Notes: generated from the letters alone by a model not told the origin. Positions 35,516-45,037 are shown, counted from the first letter of the stretch. The stretch is DNA of 64,000 nt from CPC320 sp002336405 (GCA_949372595.1 CASIAN010000013.1:82844-146843); one strand, 5' to 3'. Numbers and translations: made by a program.

Positions 35516-37252
35516 TTATTGCGACGCCCAACGGGCAACCAGTGCTTCATAATTCACTGTTTGACCCTGTGGCTTTTCATTGGCCAGCAGTGGCTTGGCA
35601 CCACCATTGGCAAACCAATAGGCTTCATCGCGTTCTTCGTTCAGGCGCGGGCCACAACCACCATATACATTGGCAGCCTCATCGGCGGCCTGCATACGTG
35701 CCATTGTGATATCCATTTCACCTGCGAGACGATCCATTGCCTCTTGCGGGGTAAACGCTCCCGAGTTCACATCACCGATCTGCTGCCACCAGATTTGTGC
35801 CAACTTTGGGTAATCAGGTACGTTGATCCCGGTTGGCGACCATGCCACGCGGTCAGGCGAACGATAGAACTCGACCAGACCACCCAGTTTGCCAGCCCGC
35901 TCCGTAAAGGAGGAGTGATTGACGGAACTGTCGCGGATAAAGGTCAGACCCACATGCGACTTTTTCACATCGACCGTCTTGGAGACCACGAACTGTGCAT
36001 AGAGCCACGCGGCTTTTGCGCGCTTTTCTGGTGTCGACTTCAGGATTGTCCAGGATCCAACATCCTGATAACCAACCTTCTGTCCCTCTTCCCAATACGG
36101 GCCATGCGGGCTTGGAGCCATCCGCCAGAGCGGTGTACCTTCGGCGTCAACTGTGTTGTTGCCCGCGGACTGCGGTGCCACCATGTCGGCGGTAAAGGCG
36201 GTGTACCAGAAAATTTGCTGAGCCACATTGCCTTGGGCCAACGCCGGCAAAGATTGATAGAAATCATAGCTCGCCGCACCGGGAGGGGCGTAGTTGCGCA
36301 GCCATTCATCCCATTTTCGGATCGCATAGACCGCCGCTGGGCCGTTGGCTGCCCCACCGCGGCTGACGGATGCGCCAACAGGGTTACAGGTTCCCGCTTC
36401 CATCCGAATACCCCATTCATCGATTGGAATACCGTTCGGCTCGCCTTTTGATCCTGCACCAGCCATTGATAGCCACGCATCAGTCATGCGCCAACCAAGA
36501 TCAGGCGCACGTTTGCCGTAATCCATATGGCCATAGATGGTGTTCCCATCAATTTCTTTAACATCCTTCGAGAAGAATTCCGCGATGTCTTCATAGGCCG
36601 ACCAATTCACAGGCACGCCAAGATCATAGCCATATTTGGCCTTGAAAGCGTCTTGCAGATCGGTACGGTCAAACCAGTCTTTGCGGAACCAATACAGGTT
36701 GGCAAACTGCTGATCAGGCATCTGATAAAGATCGCCATCGGGACCAGTGGTAAACTGGGTGCCCATAAAGTCATCCAGATCAAGGCCCGGGTTTGTCACA
36801 TCTGCGCCAGAACCCGCCATGAAATCTGTCAGGTTGACCGCCAGCTGCAAGCGCGAGTGGGTCCCGATCAAGTCACTGTCGTTGACATAGGCGTCATACA
36901 GATTGCGTCCGGTTTGCATTTGCGTTTGTACGGCCTGTACGACCTCACCCTCGCCCAGAATCTGATGGTTGACCTTGATTCCGGTAATCTCTTCAAACGC
37001 TTTGGTCAGCACTTCAGACTCGTACGAATGGGTTGGTATACCCTCTGACAGTACATTGACCTCCATGCCCGCAAAAGGCTTGGAAGCGTTGATAAACCAC
37101 TTCATTTCTGACAGCTGTTCCGATTTTGACAGCACTGATGGCTGAAATTCTTGGTCAACCCATTTTTGGGCTGCCGCTTCATCGGCAATAGCTGTTGTTG
37201 ACCCCGCAATGACGGCAGATACCGCTACTGCGGAGAGCAGATACTTACGCAT
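35516..37252 (-). CDS. glpV: Glycerol ABC transporter substrate-binding protein GlpV
   Basis: A 578-residue periplasmic binding protein with a Sec signal (MRKYLLSAVAVSAVIAGSTT, cleaved after AIA). It is long compared with common sugar-binding proteins but normal for GlpV. Segments such as EITGIKVNHQILGEGEVVQ and QMPDQQFANLYWFRKDWFD fit family 1 binding proteins. The start at 37252 has GGAGG 7 nt upstream; the in-frame ATG at 37267 does not. Its context with glpSTPQU sets glycerol as the likely ligand. Confidence 0.92.
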   Translation of the reverse strand: MRKYLLSAVAVSAVIAGSTTAIADEAAAQKWVDQEFQPSVLSKSEQLSEMKWFINASKPFAGMEVNVLSEGIPTHSYESEVLTKAFEEITGIKVNHQILGEGEVVQAVQTQMQTGRNLYDAYVNDSDLIGTHSRLQLAVNLTDFMAGSGADVTNPGLDLDDFMGTQFTTGPDGDLYQMPDQQFANLYWFRKDWFDRTDLQDAFKAKYGYDLGVPVNWSAYEDIAEFFSKDVKEIDGNTIYGHMDYGKRAPDLGWRMTDAWLSMAGAGSKGEPNGIPIDEWGIRMEAGTCNPVGASVSRGGAANGPAAVYAIRKWDEWLRNYAPPGAASYDFYQSLPALAQGNVAQQIFWYTAFTADMVAPQSAGNNTVDAEGTPLWRMAPSPHGPYWEEGQKVGYQDVGSWTILKSTPEKRAKAAWLYAQFVVSKTVDVKKSHVGLTFIRDSSVNHSSFTERAGKLGGLVEFYRSPDRVAWSPTGINVPDYPKLAQIWWQQIGDVNSGAFTPQEAMDRLAGEMDITMARMQAADEAANVYGGCGPRLNEERDEAYWFANGGAKPLLANEKPQGQTVNYEALVARWASQ

Positions 37253-37336
37253 CTTGTCTCCTCCCATTATATCGATTTGAGCCGGGCATTGCCGACAGGT
37301 TCATAGTTGAACAATGGAGACCCGCTTGTCAACTAA

Positions 37337-37357
37337 AAGTTTAGTAGTTGTAAACTT
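37337..37357. promoter_or_regulatory. Candidate operator upstream of the glycerol operon
   Basis: AAGTTTA (37337-37343) and TAAACTT (37351-37357) form a perfect 7-7-7 inverted repeat about 85 bp before the glpV start, within an AT-rich upstream region. It could bind a DeoR-type (GlpR-like) or other repressor; no such regulator gene is in the window. Confidence 0.45.
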
Positions 37358-37650
37358 AAAAAGTTAATGATATAAGTAATTGTTTTAAATTGATAAAAAG
37401 TTAATGCTCTTGAGATATGCACCTTTTGACTCCAAAAAAATAAATTCCTGCCCACATCACACAGGCCAAAAAAAAATGCAGGCAGACAGCAAAGCAAACC
37501 CATTTTGCAAGGGTGATGCCCTGATATCGTCACAGTACCTAGGGCAGTTTTTTGCGAACCCACCTATGCGATGATGGGAGGCGGTAAATTATCCGCGAGG
37601 CACCAGATCAAGGGTTGCTGAGTGCGGCAGCTTTCGTCACACAGACAAAC

Positions 37651-38229
37651 ATGTTAGACCGTCTTTATACTCGTCTTCTGGCTTTGTCACAGCACCCCAA
37701 AGCGCTTTGGGTACTGGCACTGGTAGCATTTGCCGAAAGCTCGGTTTTTCCGATCCCACCAGATGTTTTGATCCTGCCCATGGTTCTGGCAGCCCCGTCA
37801 CGGGCGTGGATAATTGCCTCAGTTGCCATGGTCGCCTCGGTTGCCGGTGGCATGCTTGGATATGCAATCGGCGCGGTGATGTTCGAACAACTTGGCCAGC
37901 CAATCCTGCAAGCTTTGGGAAAAGGTGATGCAATCGCGGAGTTCAACCAACGCTTTAACAACCTTGGATTCTGGGCAGTCCTAGGCGCCGGGCTAACGCC
38001 CTTTCCCTATAAGGTGGTTACCATTATGTCTGGGTGGACTGGCATGCATTTGGGCACTTTCATCGCCACGTCAATATTGGCGCGCGGATTGCGGTTTTTT
38101 ATTGTCGCGGGGCTTTTGTGGAAGTTCGGGGCGCCAATTCGCGGCTTTATTGAAAGACGGTTGGGACTGCTGTCGATCTTGGTTATGGTGCTGCTCATTG
38201 GAGGGTTTTTTGTGGTGAAAATGTTATGA
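37651..38229 (+). CDS. DedA/YqaA family membrane protein
   Basis: A 192-residue VTT-domain (DedA/SNARE-associated) protein of the YqaA branch. Marks are FAESSVFPIPPDVLILPMVL near residue 30 and NNLGFWAVLGAGLTPFPYKV near residue 110, with four or five membrane helices. DedA proteins act as lipid carriers or scramblases supporting envelope homeostasis. The ATG at 37651 is chosen over an upstream TTG in frame. The stop overlaps the dsbB start (ATGA). Confidence 0.88.
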   Translation: MLDRLYTRLLALSQHPKALWVLALVAFAESSVFPIPPDVLILPMVLAAPSRAWIIASVAMVASVAGGMLGYAIGAVMFEQLGQPILQALGKGDAIAEFNQRFNNLGFWAVLGAGLTPFPYKVVTIMSGWTGMHLGTFIATSILARGLRFFIVAGLLWKFGAPIRGFIERRLGLLSILVMVLLIGGFFVVKML

Positions 38230-38693
38230 ACCAGTCGCGATTGGTCATGCTGGCAATGGCGGGATCGGCAGCGCTTTTTCTGAGTGCCTTGGGGTTCCAA
38301 TATCTGGCAGATTTGGCGCCGTGTAAGATGTGTTATTGGCAACGCTATCCGCATGTCACAGCCATTCTTTGCGGCTTTGGCTTTTTTATTATGAAGCATC
38401 CGTTGGCACTTTGGCTGGGGGCAGCTTCGGCCTTGGCAACCGCCACAATCGGAATGTACCACGCCGGGGTTGAACGTGGCGTCTGGCAGGGGCCAACAAG
38501 CTGCACCTCGCAGTCGATTGACGGGCTCAGCACCGAAGAGTTACTGGCACAGATCATGGCCGCGCCTATGGTGCGATGCGATGACATAGCCTGGGAGTTA
38601 TTGGGGCTGTCAATGGCCGGTTGGAACGCGGTGGCTTCATTGAGCCTGATGGTGATCTGGCTCTGGGCCAGCAAGTTGTGGACCCAGCGCTAG
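38226..38693 (+). CDS. dsbB: Disulfide bond formation protein B
   Basis: A 155-residue quinone-linked oxidase that reoxidises DsbA. It has four membrane helices, the first periplasmic cysteine pair CKMC near residue 34 and a second loop with cysteines (GPTSCTSQSID near residue 92 and VRCDD near residue 118). Coupled to the DedA gene by a 4 bp overlap, an arrangement seen in other Rhodobacterales. Its end overlaps the convergent lrp gene by 4 bp. Confidence 0.9.
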   Translation: MNQSRLVMLAMAGSAALFLSALGFQYLADLAPCKMCYWQRYPHVTAILCGFGFFIMKHPLALWLGAASALATATIGMYHAGVERGVWQGPTSCTSQSIDGLSTEELLAQIMAAPMVRCDDIAWELLGLSMAGWNAVASLSLMVIWLWASKLWTQR

Positions 38694-39136
38694 CGGGCTT
38701 TGCGCGTCGACAACAATAGGCTGGTTTCGCTTGATGTCACCCCGTCCATGCGTCGGATTTTAGCCAGAGTACTGTCAAAATCTTCCAGAGAGTTTGTGCC
38801 AATCTCGGCGATAACATCCCAGCGCCCATTGGTCGAATGCACCGCGCGCAGTTCTGGCAAGCCGGTCAGCTGACGCACAATACGGTCCGTGCCACGGCCC
38901 TCAATACCAATCATCATAATGCCGCGCACCGGATCATGGATTGCGTCATCTTTCAAAACCACCGTAAAACCCAGAATATCACCGCGTTGCTGCAAGCGCT
39001 CAATGCGACTGCGCACCGTGGTACGCGACACACCCAGCCGATGCGCTAAATCAGAAAGCGACACCCGGGCATTTTCGCGCAGAGCCGATATCAGACCATG
39101 ATCTTTTTTATCCATTTCGAACTTTTTGACATTCAT
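38690..39136 (-). CDS. Lrp/AsnC family transcriptional regulator
   Basis: A 148-residue regulator with an N-terminal helix-turn-helix (LSDLAHRLGVSRTTVRSRIERL near residue 28) and a C-terminal RAM domain (DPVRGIMMIGIEG, ELRAVHSTNGRWDVIAEI). It is divergent from arginase and ornithine cyclodeaminase, so it likely controls them in response to arginine or ornithine. An inverted repeat lies directly before its start codon. Confidence 0.92.
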   Translation of the reverse strand: MNVKKFEMDKKDHGLISALRENARVSLSDLAHRLGVSRTTVRSRIERLQQRGDILGFTVVLKDDAIHDPVRGIMMIGIEGRGTDRIVRQLTGLPELRAVHSTNGRWDVIAEIGTNSLEDFDSTLAKIRRMDGVTSSETSLLLSTRKAR

Positions 39137-39140
39137 TACG

Positions 39141-39161
39141 TCTAATTTGCTTTCAATTAGA
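39141..39161. promoter_or_regulatory. Candidate Lrp-type operator
   Basis: TCTAATT (39141-39147) and AATTAGA (39155-39161) form a perfect 7-7-7 inverted repeat, 5 bp upstream of the lrp start and 72 bp before arginase. Size and symmetry suit an Lrp-family dimer site that would control both the regulator and the arginine genes. Confidence 0.55.
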
Positions 39162-39232
39162 TCACTTTAACGGCTTTTTTACAAACTATTTTTACATCAT
39201 AGCTACGCCGTGATAAACAACGGACCAAGGGT

Positions 39233-40162
39233 ATGATGAGGCAACAGCACTGTATTTTGGTCGGCGCTCCCGTCGACAGCGGCAAAAAACGGGCCGGCTG
39301 TTTAATGGGCCCGGACGCTTACCGCACCGCCGGACTGGCGCGGGCCCTGCATGAGCTTGGGCACACGGTCAGTGATCTGGGCAACATCACGGCAGCGCCA
39401 GTGGCAAAAGTTCAAACCACGCTCAGTGCATATCAGTTGGAAGAAACAATCGGTTGGACCAAAAACCTAGCCAAAACTGCACATAGCGCGATCACTGACG
39501 CAGTTCCTATTTTTCTCGGTGGCGACCACGCCCTGTCTCTGGGCTCGATCTCGGGGGTGACCCGCTATGCCACAGCACAGGGGCGGCCACAATTTGTGCT
39601 GTGGCTTGATGCCCACAGCGACTTTCATACTTTGGAGACATCGACCTCGGGCAATCTACACGGCACGCCTCTGGCCTACCTCACCGGCCGAGACGGCTTT
39701 CCGGGCTTTCCAGAGCTGCACACGCCCATCCCGCAAGAAAATGTCTGTATGCTGGGCCTGCGTTCGATTGACCGTCCCGAGTTAGACGCCTTGGCCTCAA
39801 GCCGGATCTCACGCCACGATATGCGCGAGATCGACGAGCACGGAATCGCACAGCCACTCTCGCAATTTTTGACCCGCGTGGCCGCCGCCGGCGGTATGCT
39901 GCATGTGTCCCTTGATGTAGATTTCCTTGACCCGTCAGTCGCCCCAGCGGTTGGCACGACGGTGCCCGGCGGCGCAACTGTGCGCGAGGCCCATCTGGTG
40001 ATGGAGATGCTACATGACAGTGGGTTGATGACGTCGCTTGATCTGGTGGAATTAAATCCTTTTTTAGACGAACGCGGTAAAACCGCTTTGCTTATGGTCG
40101 ATCTGGCCGCCTCTGCCTTCGGGCGGCGGGTCTTTGATCGCCCAACCCGACCATTTCATTAA
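39233..40162 (+). CDS. rocF: Arginase
   Basis: A 309-residue ureohydrolase that splits arginine to ornithine and urea. The dimanganese ligands are visible: GGDHALSLGS near residue 93, LDAHSDFHT near residue 124, and SLDVDFLDPSVAPA near residue 226. Length matches arginase. AAGGGT is just upstream; the ATG at 39236 is an equally good start. It overlaps no gene but ends 10 bp before the ocd start, and the products link directly. Confidence 0.93.
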   Translation: MMRQQHCILVGAPVDSGKKRAGCLMGPDAYRTAGLARALHELGHTVSDLGNITAAPVAKVQTTLSAYQLEETIGWTKNLAKTAHSAITDAVPIFLGGDHALSLGSISGVTRYATAQGRPQFVLWLDAHSDFHTLETSTSGNLHGTPLAYLTGRDGFPGFPELHTPIPQENVCMLGLRSIDRPELDALASSRISRHDMREIDEHGIAQPLSQFLTRVAAAGGMLHVSLDVDFLDPSVAPAVGTTVPGGATVREAHLVMEMLHDSGLMTSLDLVELNPFLDERGKTALLMVDLAASAFGRRVFDRPTRPFH

Positions 40163-40172
40163 AGGATACACC

Positions 40173-41243
40173 ATGCCCCCGCCGTCAGAAAAAGCACTGG
40201 TTCCGTTCATTTCAGTCGATCATATGATGCAACTGGTCAATCACATCGGCTTGGAACAGATGCTCACCGGGTTGGCCAGCGCCATTGAAGACGATTTCAA
40301 ACGGTGGCAAAGCTTTGACAAAACACCGCGCATTGCCAGTCATTCGGCCGAAGGCGTGATCGAGCTAATGCCCACCGCAGATGAAACCACTTACGGTTTC
40401 AAATATGTCAACGGCCATCCCCAGAACACCCGCAGTGGATTGCAAACCGTCACCGCTTTTGGCTTGTTGGCCGATGTCAAAACTGGCTATCCGGTTCTTT
40501 TGACCGAAATGACGCTTTTGACGGCCCTACGCACAGCAGCAATGTCGGCAGTCGCAGCCAAATATCTGGCCCCAGAGGCTGCCGGAACCATGGCTATGAT
40601 CGGCAATGGGGCGCAGTCGGAATTTCAAACCATCGCAATGAAGGCTATCTGTGGGGTTACATGTGTGCGGCTGTATGATACTGACGCCGCCGCAACCACA
40701 AAGGCAGCGAAAAATCTGGCTGGCCATGGGATAAAAGTAATCCGGTGCACCAGCCCCGAGCAAGCCATTGAAGGCGCACAAATCATCACCACTTGCACGG
40801 CCGACAAGCAATATGCCACTATTGTGACAGATAACATGATCGGTGCCGGGGTTCATATCAATGCCATTGGTGGCGATTGTCCGGGCAAAACAGAATTGCA
40901 CCGGAATGTTTTGCTCAGATCAGATATTTTTGTGGAATACCCACCTCAAACGCGGATTGAGGGCGAAATTCAGCAACTTGAACCCACACATCCTGTCACA
41001 GAACTCTGGCGGGTCATCGCCGGTAAAAGTGCGGGGCGCACTGAGGCAAAGCAAATTACTCTGTTCGATAGTGTGGGTTTTGCAATCGAGGATTTCAGTG
41101 CCCTGTGTTATGTACGCGCGCAGGTGCACGACACCCCATTTTCACAACTCCTCGATCTGCTGGCTGATCCAGACGACCCCCGCGATCTCTTTGGTATGCT
41201 GAAAAGATCACAGCAAAGTGCCTCAACGCTAGAGATAGTCTGA
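40173..41243 (+). CDS. ocd: Ornithine cyclodeaminase
   Basis: A 356-residue member of the OCD/mu-crystallin family that converts ornithine to proline and ammonia with NAD. The Rossmann motif is MAMIGNGAQSEFQTIAM near residue 138; the substrate region has LLTALRTAAMSAVAAKYLAP near residue 110. AAAGGA lies 6 nt before the ATG at 40173, which favours it over the frame start at 40134 inside arginase. With arginase it forms an arginine-to-proline route. It overlaps convergent dctD by 15 bp. Confidence 0.93.
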   Translation: MPPPSEKALVPFISVDHMMQLVNHIGLEQMLTGLASAIEDDFKRWQSFDKTPRIASHSAEGVIELMPTADETTYGFKYVNGHPQNTRSGLQTVTAFGLLADVKTGYPVLLTEMTLLTALRTAAMSAVAAKYLAPEAAGTMAMIGNGAQSEFQTIAMKAICGVTCVRLYDTDAAATTKAAKNLAGHGIKVIRCTSPEQAIEGAQIITTCTADKQYATIVTDNMIGAGVHINAIGGDCPGKTELHRNVLLRSDIFVEYPPQTRIEGEIQQLEPTHPVTELWRVIAGKSAGRTEAKQITLFDSVGFAIEDFSALCYVRAQVHDTPFSQLLDLLADPDDPRDLFGMLKRSQQSASTLEIV

Positions 41244-42563
41244 CCGCTGCAATCCATATTTTGCCATTTTTTCGTTCAACGTGCGGCGCGGCAAGCTCAA
41301 TTCTTCCATCACGGCCAGAATGCTGCCCTTCAGACGGCGCATTGTGTTGTCGATCAACATGCGCTCAAAGGCTTCGACGTATTCTTTCAGTGGTTTACCA
41401 TCGGTGGTGACAACAGCCGGGACCTGTTCGGAATCCACCATTAACAAGGACGAGAGTGATCCGCCACCGCGGCGCGATTGTAAAATTGCGCGCTCTGCCA
41501 CATTGATCAATTGTCGCACATTCCCCGGCCAGGGTGATTGTAGAATTTGCGCTGTGTCCTGCGCCGACAACTTGGGCGCCTCACAGCCGTATTCTTCAGA
41601 AAACTGACTGCTGAGCTGCCTGAATAACGCAAGAATATCATCGCCACGTTCCCGCAGTGGAGGAGCGGTGATCCGCAGTCCGGCCAATCGGTAAAACAAG
41701 TCATTGCGCAATGTCTCTTGCGGCATATGAGCAGGGTCTTGGCTGTTACAGACAGCAATGATCCGCGTCTCGGGCGGGCTGCCCTGCTGATCCAAAAAAC
41801 TGAGCAGCCGGGCCTGAACCGCCGGCCCAAGCGTTTCAATATCTTCTAACACCAAAGTCCCGCCTCTGGCGGCCTCAACCGCGGGCAGCTGGCTCTCATC
41901 TGGCTGCATGGGACCAAACAGACGCCCAATAAGCGTCTCTTGTTCGACAGCGCTGCAGGAGATCAATGAAAATGTTTTGCCAGCCCGAGCGCCAGCGGCA
42001 TGCAGTGCGTGAGCTGCAAGGGTTTTTCCAGTGCCGGTTTCACCATCTATCAACACATGTCCATCAGCCTGCCCCAGATCCAAGATGTCCTCTCGCAGTT
42101 GCCGCATGGCTGGCGAGTTTCCAGCCAGTTTTTGCATCAGCTGCCCCCCATCCGACAATTCACGGCGCAATGCCCGATTATCAAGCGTCAACCGTCGTGC
42201 CACAGTTGCTTTGCGAACGATCGCGGTCATATTGTCAGGATCAAAAGGCTTTTCCAGAAAATCAAACGCCCCAAGACGCATCGCCTCAACCGCCATCGGC
42301 ACATCACCGTGTCCAGTAATCATCATCACAGGCAAGGCGCTATCGCTGCTCATCAATTTTTTCAGCAAGCCCAGACCATCCATACCCGGCATGCGAATAT
42401 CTGTGATGACAATACCCGGATAATCGGGGCCAACAACGCTTAGCGCCTCTGCAGCACTGGCAAAGCTTTCGGTGTCATAGCCCGATAGAGACAACCACTG
42501 CGAGATGGAAAGACGCATATCTTTTTCATCGTCAACAATTGCGACCTTCATCATTTTAGACAT
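41229..42563 (-). CDS. dctD: DctD-type response regulator lacking GAFTGA
   Basis: A 444-residue protein with a receiver domain (IVDDEKDM, phospho-Asp in ITDIRMPGMDG near residue 56, Lys in EKPFD), an AAA+ domain (GETGTGKT near residue 175) and a C-terminal Fis-like helix-turn-helix (ILAVMEELSLPRRTLNEKM). The region that should hold GAFTGA reads FGPMQPDESQLPAVEAA, and Walker B is LVLEDIE. It therefore seems unable to contact sigma-54 in the standard way. It pairs with DctB, whose stop is 6 bp upstream of this start. Confidence 0.9.
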   Translation of the reverse strand: MSKMMKVAIVDDEKDMRLSISQWLSLSGYDTESFASAAEALSVVGPDYPGIVITDIRMPGMDGLGLLKKLMSSDSALPVMMITGHGDVPMAVEAMRLGAFDFLEKPFDPDNMTAIVRKATVARRLTLDNRALRRELSDGGQLMQKLAGNSPAMRQLREDILDLGQADGHVLIDGETGTGKTLAAHALHAAGARAGKTFSLISCSAVEQETLIGRLFGPMQPDESQLPAVEAARGGTLVLEDIETLGPAVQARLLSFLDQQGSPPETRIIAVCNSQDPAHMPQETLRNDLFYRLAGLRITAPPLRERGDDILALFRQLSSQFSEEYGCEAPKLSAQDTAQILQSPWPGNVRQLINVAERAILQSRRGGGSLSSLLMVDSEQVPAVVTTDGKPLKEYVEAFERMLIDNTMRRLKGSILAVMEELSLPRRTLNEKMAKYGLQRSDYL

Positions 42564-42569
42564 CTTTCA

Positions 42570-44333
42570 TCACTCCGCTGCGGCAATATGATCGGTCAGA
42601 ATCGGCAGTTGCATTTCAAACAAGGCTCCACCGTCTTCAACGTTGCGAACCAAGAGCCGGCCGCCCAAATCTGTGACAATGCCCGACGAGATCGCCAAGC
42701 CCAAACCAACACCCTCACCGGGCTGCTTGGTGGTGTAAAACGGCTCGAACAATGCATCCAGATCATCAACCCCATAGCCATTATCGCGCACGGTCAGGCT
42801 GGCATTTTCGCCACCAACCAATCGAATTTCGATCTCTGGATCCACAACGCCCTGCGTGGCATCGATGGCATTGCGCAATAAATTGACCAAGACCTGTTCA
42901 ATCCGGACCCTGTCTCCCAAAACCCAAACCGGCGTCTCCGGGGCTGTCCGAATGATATCCACCGCTTCTTGTTTCAATTGCAGTTCCATCATCGACAGAA
43001 CCGCGCCAATCGCACTGTTCAAATCAACAGGCCCAAGACTATCCCCGCCCTTGCGCGCATAGGATTTCAACTGCCGGGTAATCGCCCCCATGCGTTCAAG
43101 CAAGTCATCAATGCGGTGAAACGACACCAAAGCCTCGTCCGGGCGGTTCCGCCCAAGCAAAAGGCGCGCCCCCGCTAAATAGGTTTTCATCGCCGCCAGA
43201 GGCTGGTTCAGTTCGTGGCTTACCGCCGCTGACATTTGCCCCAAAGCGGCCAGTTTAGAACTTTGCGCTATCGTTTGCTCGGCCACTTCAAGGGTTTTCT
43301 GCACCCGCTCTCGTTCCGCAATCTCACGCTGCAGGCGTAAATTAAGCTGCCGAAGATCTGCCGATTCTTGTTGAAACCGCTGCATGCGATCTACAGACTG
43401 CCGGCTGAGATAATAAAAACAAAACGCCAGGAAAACCGCAAACCCCATTACTTCCAGCGCCAAAAACCCGTTCACCCGTTCCCGCACCCCGGCATAGGTC
43501 CGAAACCCGGCCATGCGCCAACCGCGAAATGCCACCCGGCTTTCTACGCGCATCATGCCTTCACCGCGCAGATAGGCATCCGCAGGCACTGCAGTCCAAT
43601 TGCTTGTCGTCTGAATGGCGCGCTGTATCGCGCCACTGGGCGGTTGGCGCGCCAGCGCCTCACCTTCACTGAGCCCCCGCCAGAGCGGTTCGGTTGACAG
43701 AATAATCACTCCGGTGTTGTCAGTGACGATCACAGCATCCGAAATTCCGGCCCAAGCATCTTCGTATTTTTGCAGATCTGCCTCGACAAAAATCACGCCA
43801 ATGGTCACTCCTTGGCTTTCTATCCGCCGAGAATAGATAAAATTATAGGCTCCAACCTCGTCTTTATAGACGGTGAACATGGTGGCATCCACACCCATGG
43901 CTTGGGTGAAAAAGGCTGTGTCTTGATGCTGAGATCCAAGGCGGGTGCGATCGGTTGACGCCACCACCCGGCCTTCCGCATCTAGCAGCGTCAGCGTTTC
44001 CGCACCAATCTCATCCACAAACGAGATCAGGCGCTGTGTTGACTGTGAGAAATTACTCGAATTCAACGCACCTATCAGCGCGGGGTCGCGCGCCAAAAGC
44101 TGCGGAACAATGGCAGTTTGGCGCAATTCACTAAGAAGGGTACCGCTGTAGAGGGCAAGGCGCAATTCTGCTTGATTGCGTGATGTTTCGGTAAAGCGGT
44201 TGATCAAAACCCGGTTGGTCACCCATATAGACGCAATCGCCAACACCGTAAGAAACGCCAAAGCAAGCCTGATCCGCCATTTAATTTGCCCGGTAAGAGC
44301 AGTCTCTTGAACTGGTTGGTGATCCTTTTCCAT
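42570..44333 (-). CDS. dctB: C4-dicarboxylate sensor histidine kinase DctB
   Basis: A 587-residue membrane kinase. A first helix (LALAFLTVLAIASIWV near residue 30) and a second (LALEVMGFAVFLAFCFYYL near residue 300) enclose a periplasmic sensor of double-PAS type. A coiled coil leads to the HisKA box AAVSHELNQPLAAMKTYL near residue 375, then the ATP-binding part with NLLRNAIDATQG, DNGYGVDD and GVGLGLAIS. It should sense organic acids and phosphorylate DctD. No dctA or dctPQM is adjacent, but a TRAP system is at 8.9-13.4 kb. Confidence 0.92.
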   Translation of the reverse strand: MEKDHQPVQETALTGQIKWRIRLALAFLTVLAIASIWVTNRVLINRFTETSRNQAELRLALYSGTLLSELRQTAIVPQLLARDPALIGALNSSNFSQSTQRLISFVDEIGAETLTLLDAEGRVVASTDRTRLGSQHQDTAFFTQAMGVDATMFTVYKDEVGAYNFIYSRRIESQGVTIGVIFVEADLQKYEDAWAGISDAVIVTDNTGVIILSTEPLWRGLSEGEALARQPPSGAIQRAIQTTSNWTAVPADAYLRGEGMMRVESRVAFRGWRMAGFRTYAGVRERVNGFLALEVMGFAVFLAFCFYYLSRQSVDRMQRFQQESADLRQLNLRLQREIAERERVQKTLEVAEQTIAQSSKLAALGQMSAAVSHELNQPLAAMKTYLAGARLLLGRNRPDEALVSFHRIDDLLERMGAITRQLKSYARKGGDSLGPVDLNSAIGAVLSMMELQLKQEAVDIIRTAPETPVWVLGDRVRIEQVLVNLLRNAIDATQGVVDPEIEIRLVGGENASLTVRDNGYGVDDLDALFEPFYTTKQPGEGVGLGLAISSGIVTDLGGRLLVRNVEDGGALFEMQLPILTDHIAAAE

Positions 44334-44368
44334 ACATTACACTAGGACTGTTTTGCGCAATTCTCAAG

Positions 44369-45037
44369 TCATACGGGCGCCATCTGCGACATCAAACTGG
44401 CGAAAAGTCGCTGGCCATCAGCGCTGTGATGCTGCGGATCAAAAGCGCGCTCGGGGTGCGGCATCATCCCCAGAATACGACGATTTTGTGAAAGAATTCC
44501 TGCCACGGAACCATCCGAGCCGTTCGGGTTATCCACATAGGTAAATGCAATTCGGTCATCACCTAGCAACCGTGCCATCACCTGTGCATCTGCAGTGTAG
44601 TTGCCATCGTGATGGGCAACCGGAATTTGCAAAATCTGATCGGCGCAGTAATCCGCAGTAAACGCGCTGTCAGTGCTGCCAATCTGCAGACCTATCGTCT
44701 TGCTGATAAATTTCAGCTGCACATTGCGCAACAAAGTACCAGGCAACAGCCCGGTCTCGGTCAAAATCTGAAATCCATTGCAGATGCCCAACACATACCC
44801 GCCCCGCTCAGCATGGGCGATGACCGAGCGACAAATCGGGGAATTTGCTGCAATCGCCCCACAGCGCAGATAATCCCCGAACGAAAATCCCCCCGGCAAT
44901 CCCACGATATCAATACCATCAGGCAGCGTCGTGTCCTTATGCCAGACCATCGTCACCTCGGCGCCAGCAGCTTTGAACGCTACGGCAAGATCGCGATCAC
45001 AGTTTGATCCGGGAAACACAATCACTGCAGCGCGCAT
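44369..45037 (-). CDS. purQ: Phosphoribosylformylglycinamidine synthase glutaminase subunit PurQ
   Basis: A 222-residue class I glutaminase that supplies ammonia to PurL for the FGAM step of purine synthesis. The nucleophile Cys is in VLGICNGFQILTE near residue 86 and the His-Glu pair in MMPHPERAFDP near residue 200. The start MRAAVIVFPGSNCDRD at 45037 overlaps the purS stop by 1 nt (TAATG). purL is not in the window. Confidence 0.95.
   Translation of the reverse strand: MRAAVIVFPGSNCDRDLAVAFKAAGAEVTMVWHKDTTLPDGIDIVGLPGGFSFGDYLRCGAIAANSPICRSVIAHAERGGYVLGICNGFQILTETGLLPGTLLRNVQLKFISKTIGLQIGSTDSAFTADYCADQILQIPVAHHDGNYTADAQVMARLLGDDRIAFTYVDNPNGSDGSVAGILSQNRRILGMMPHPERAFDPQHHSADGQRLFASLMSQMAPV

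Noticed and set aside
35519..36451. 310-codon frame opposite glpV
   Set aside because: It is the antisense of the GlpV coding region, with no protein family features.
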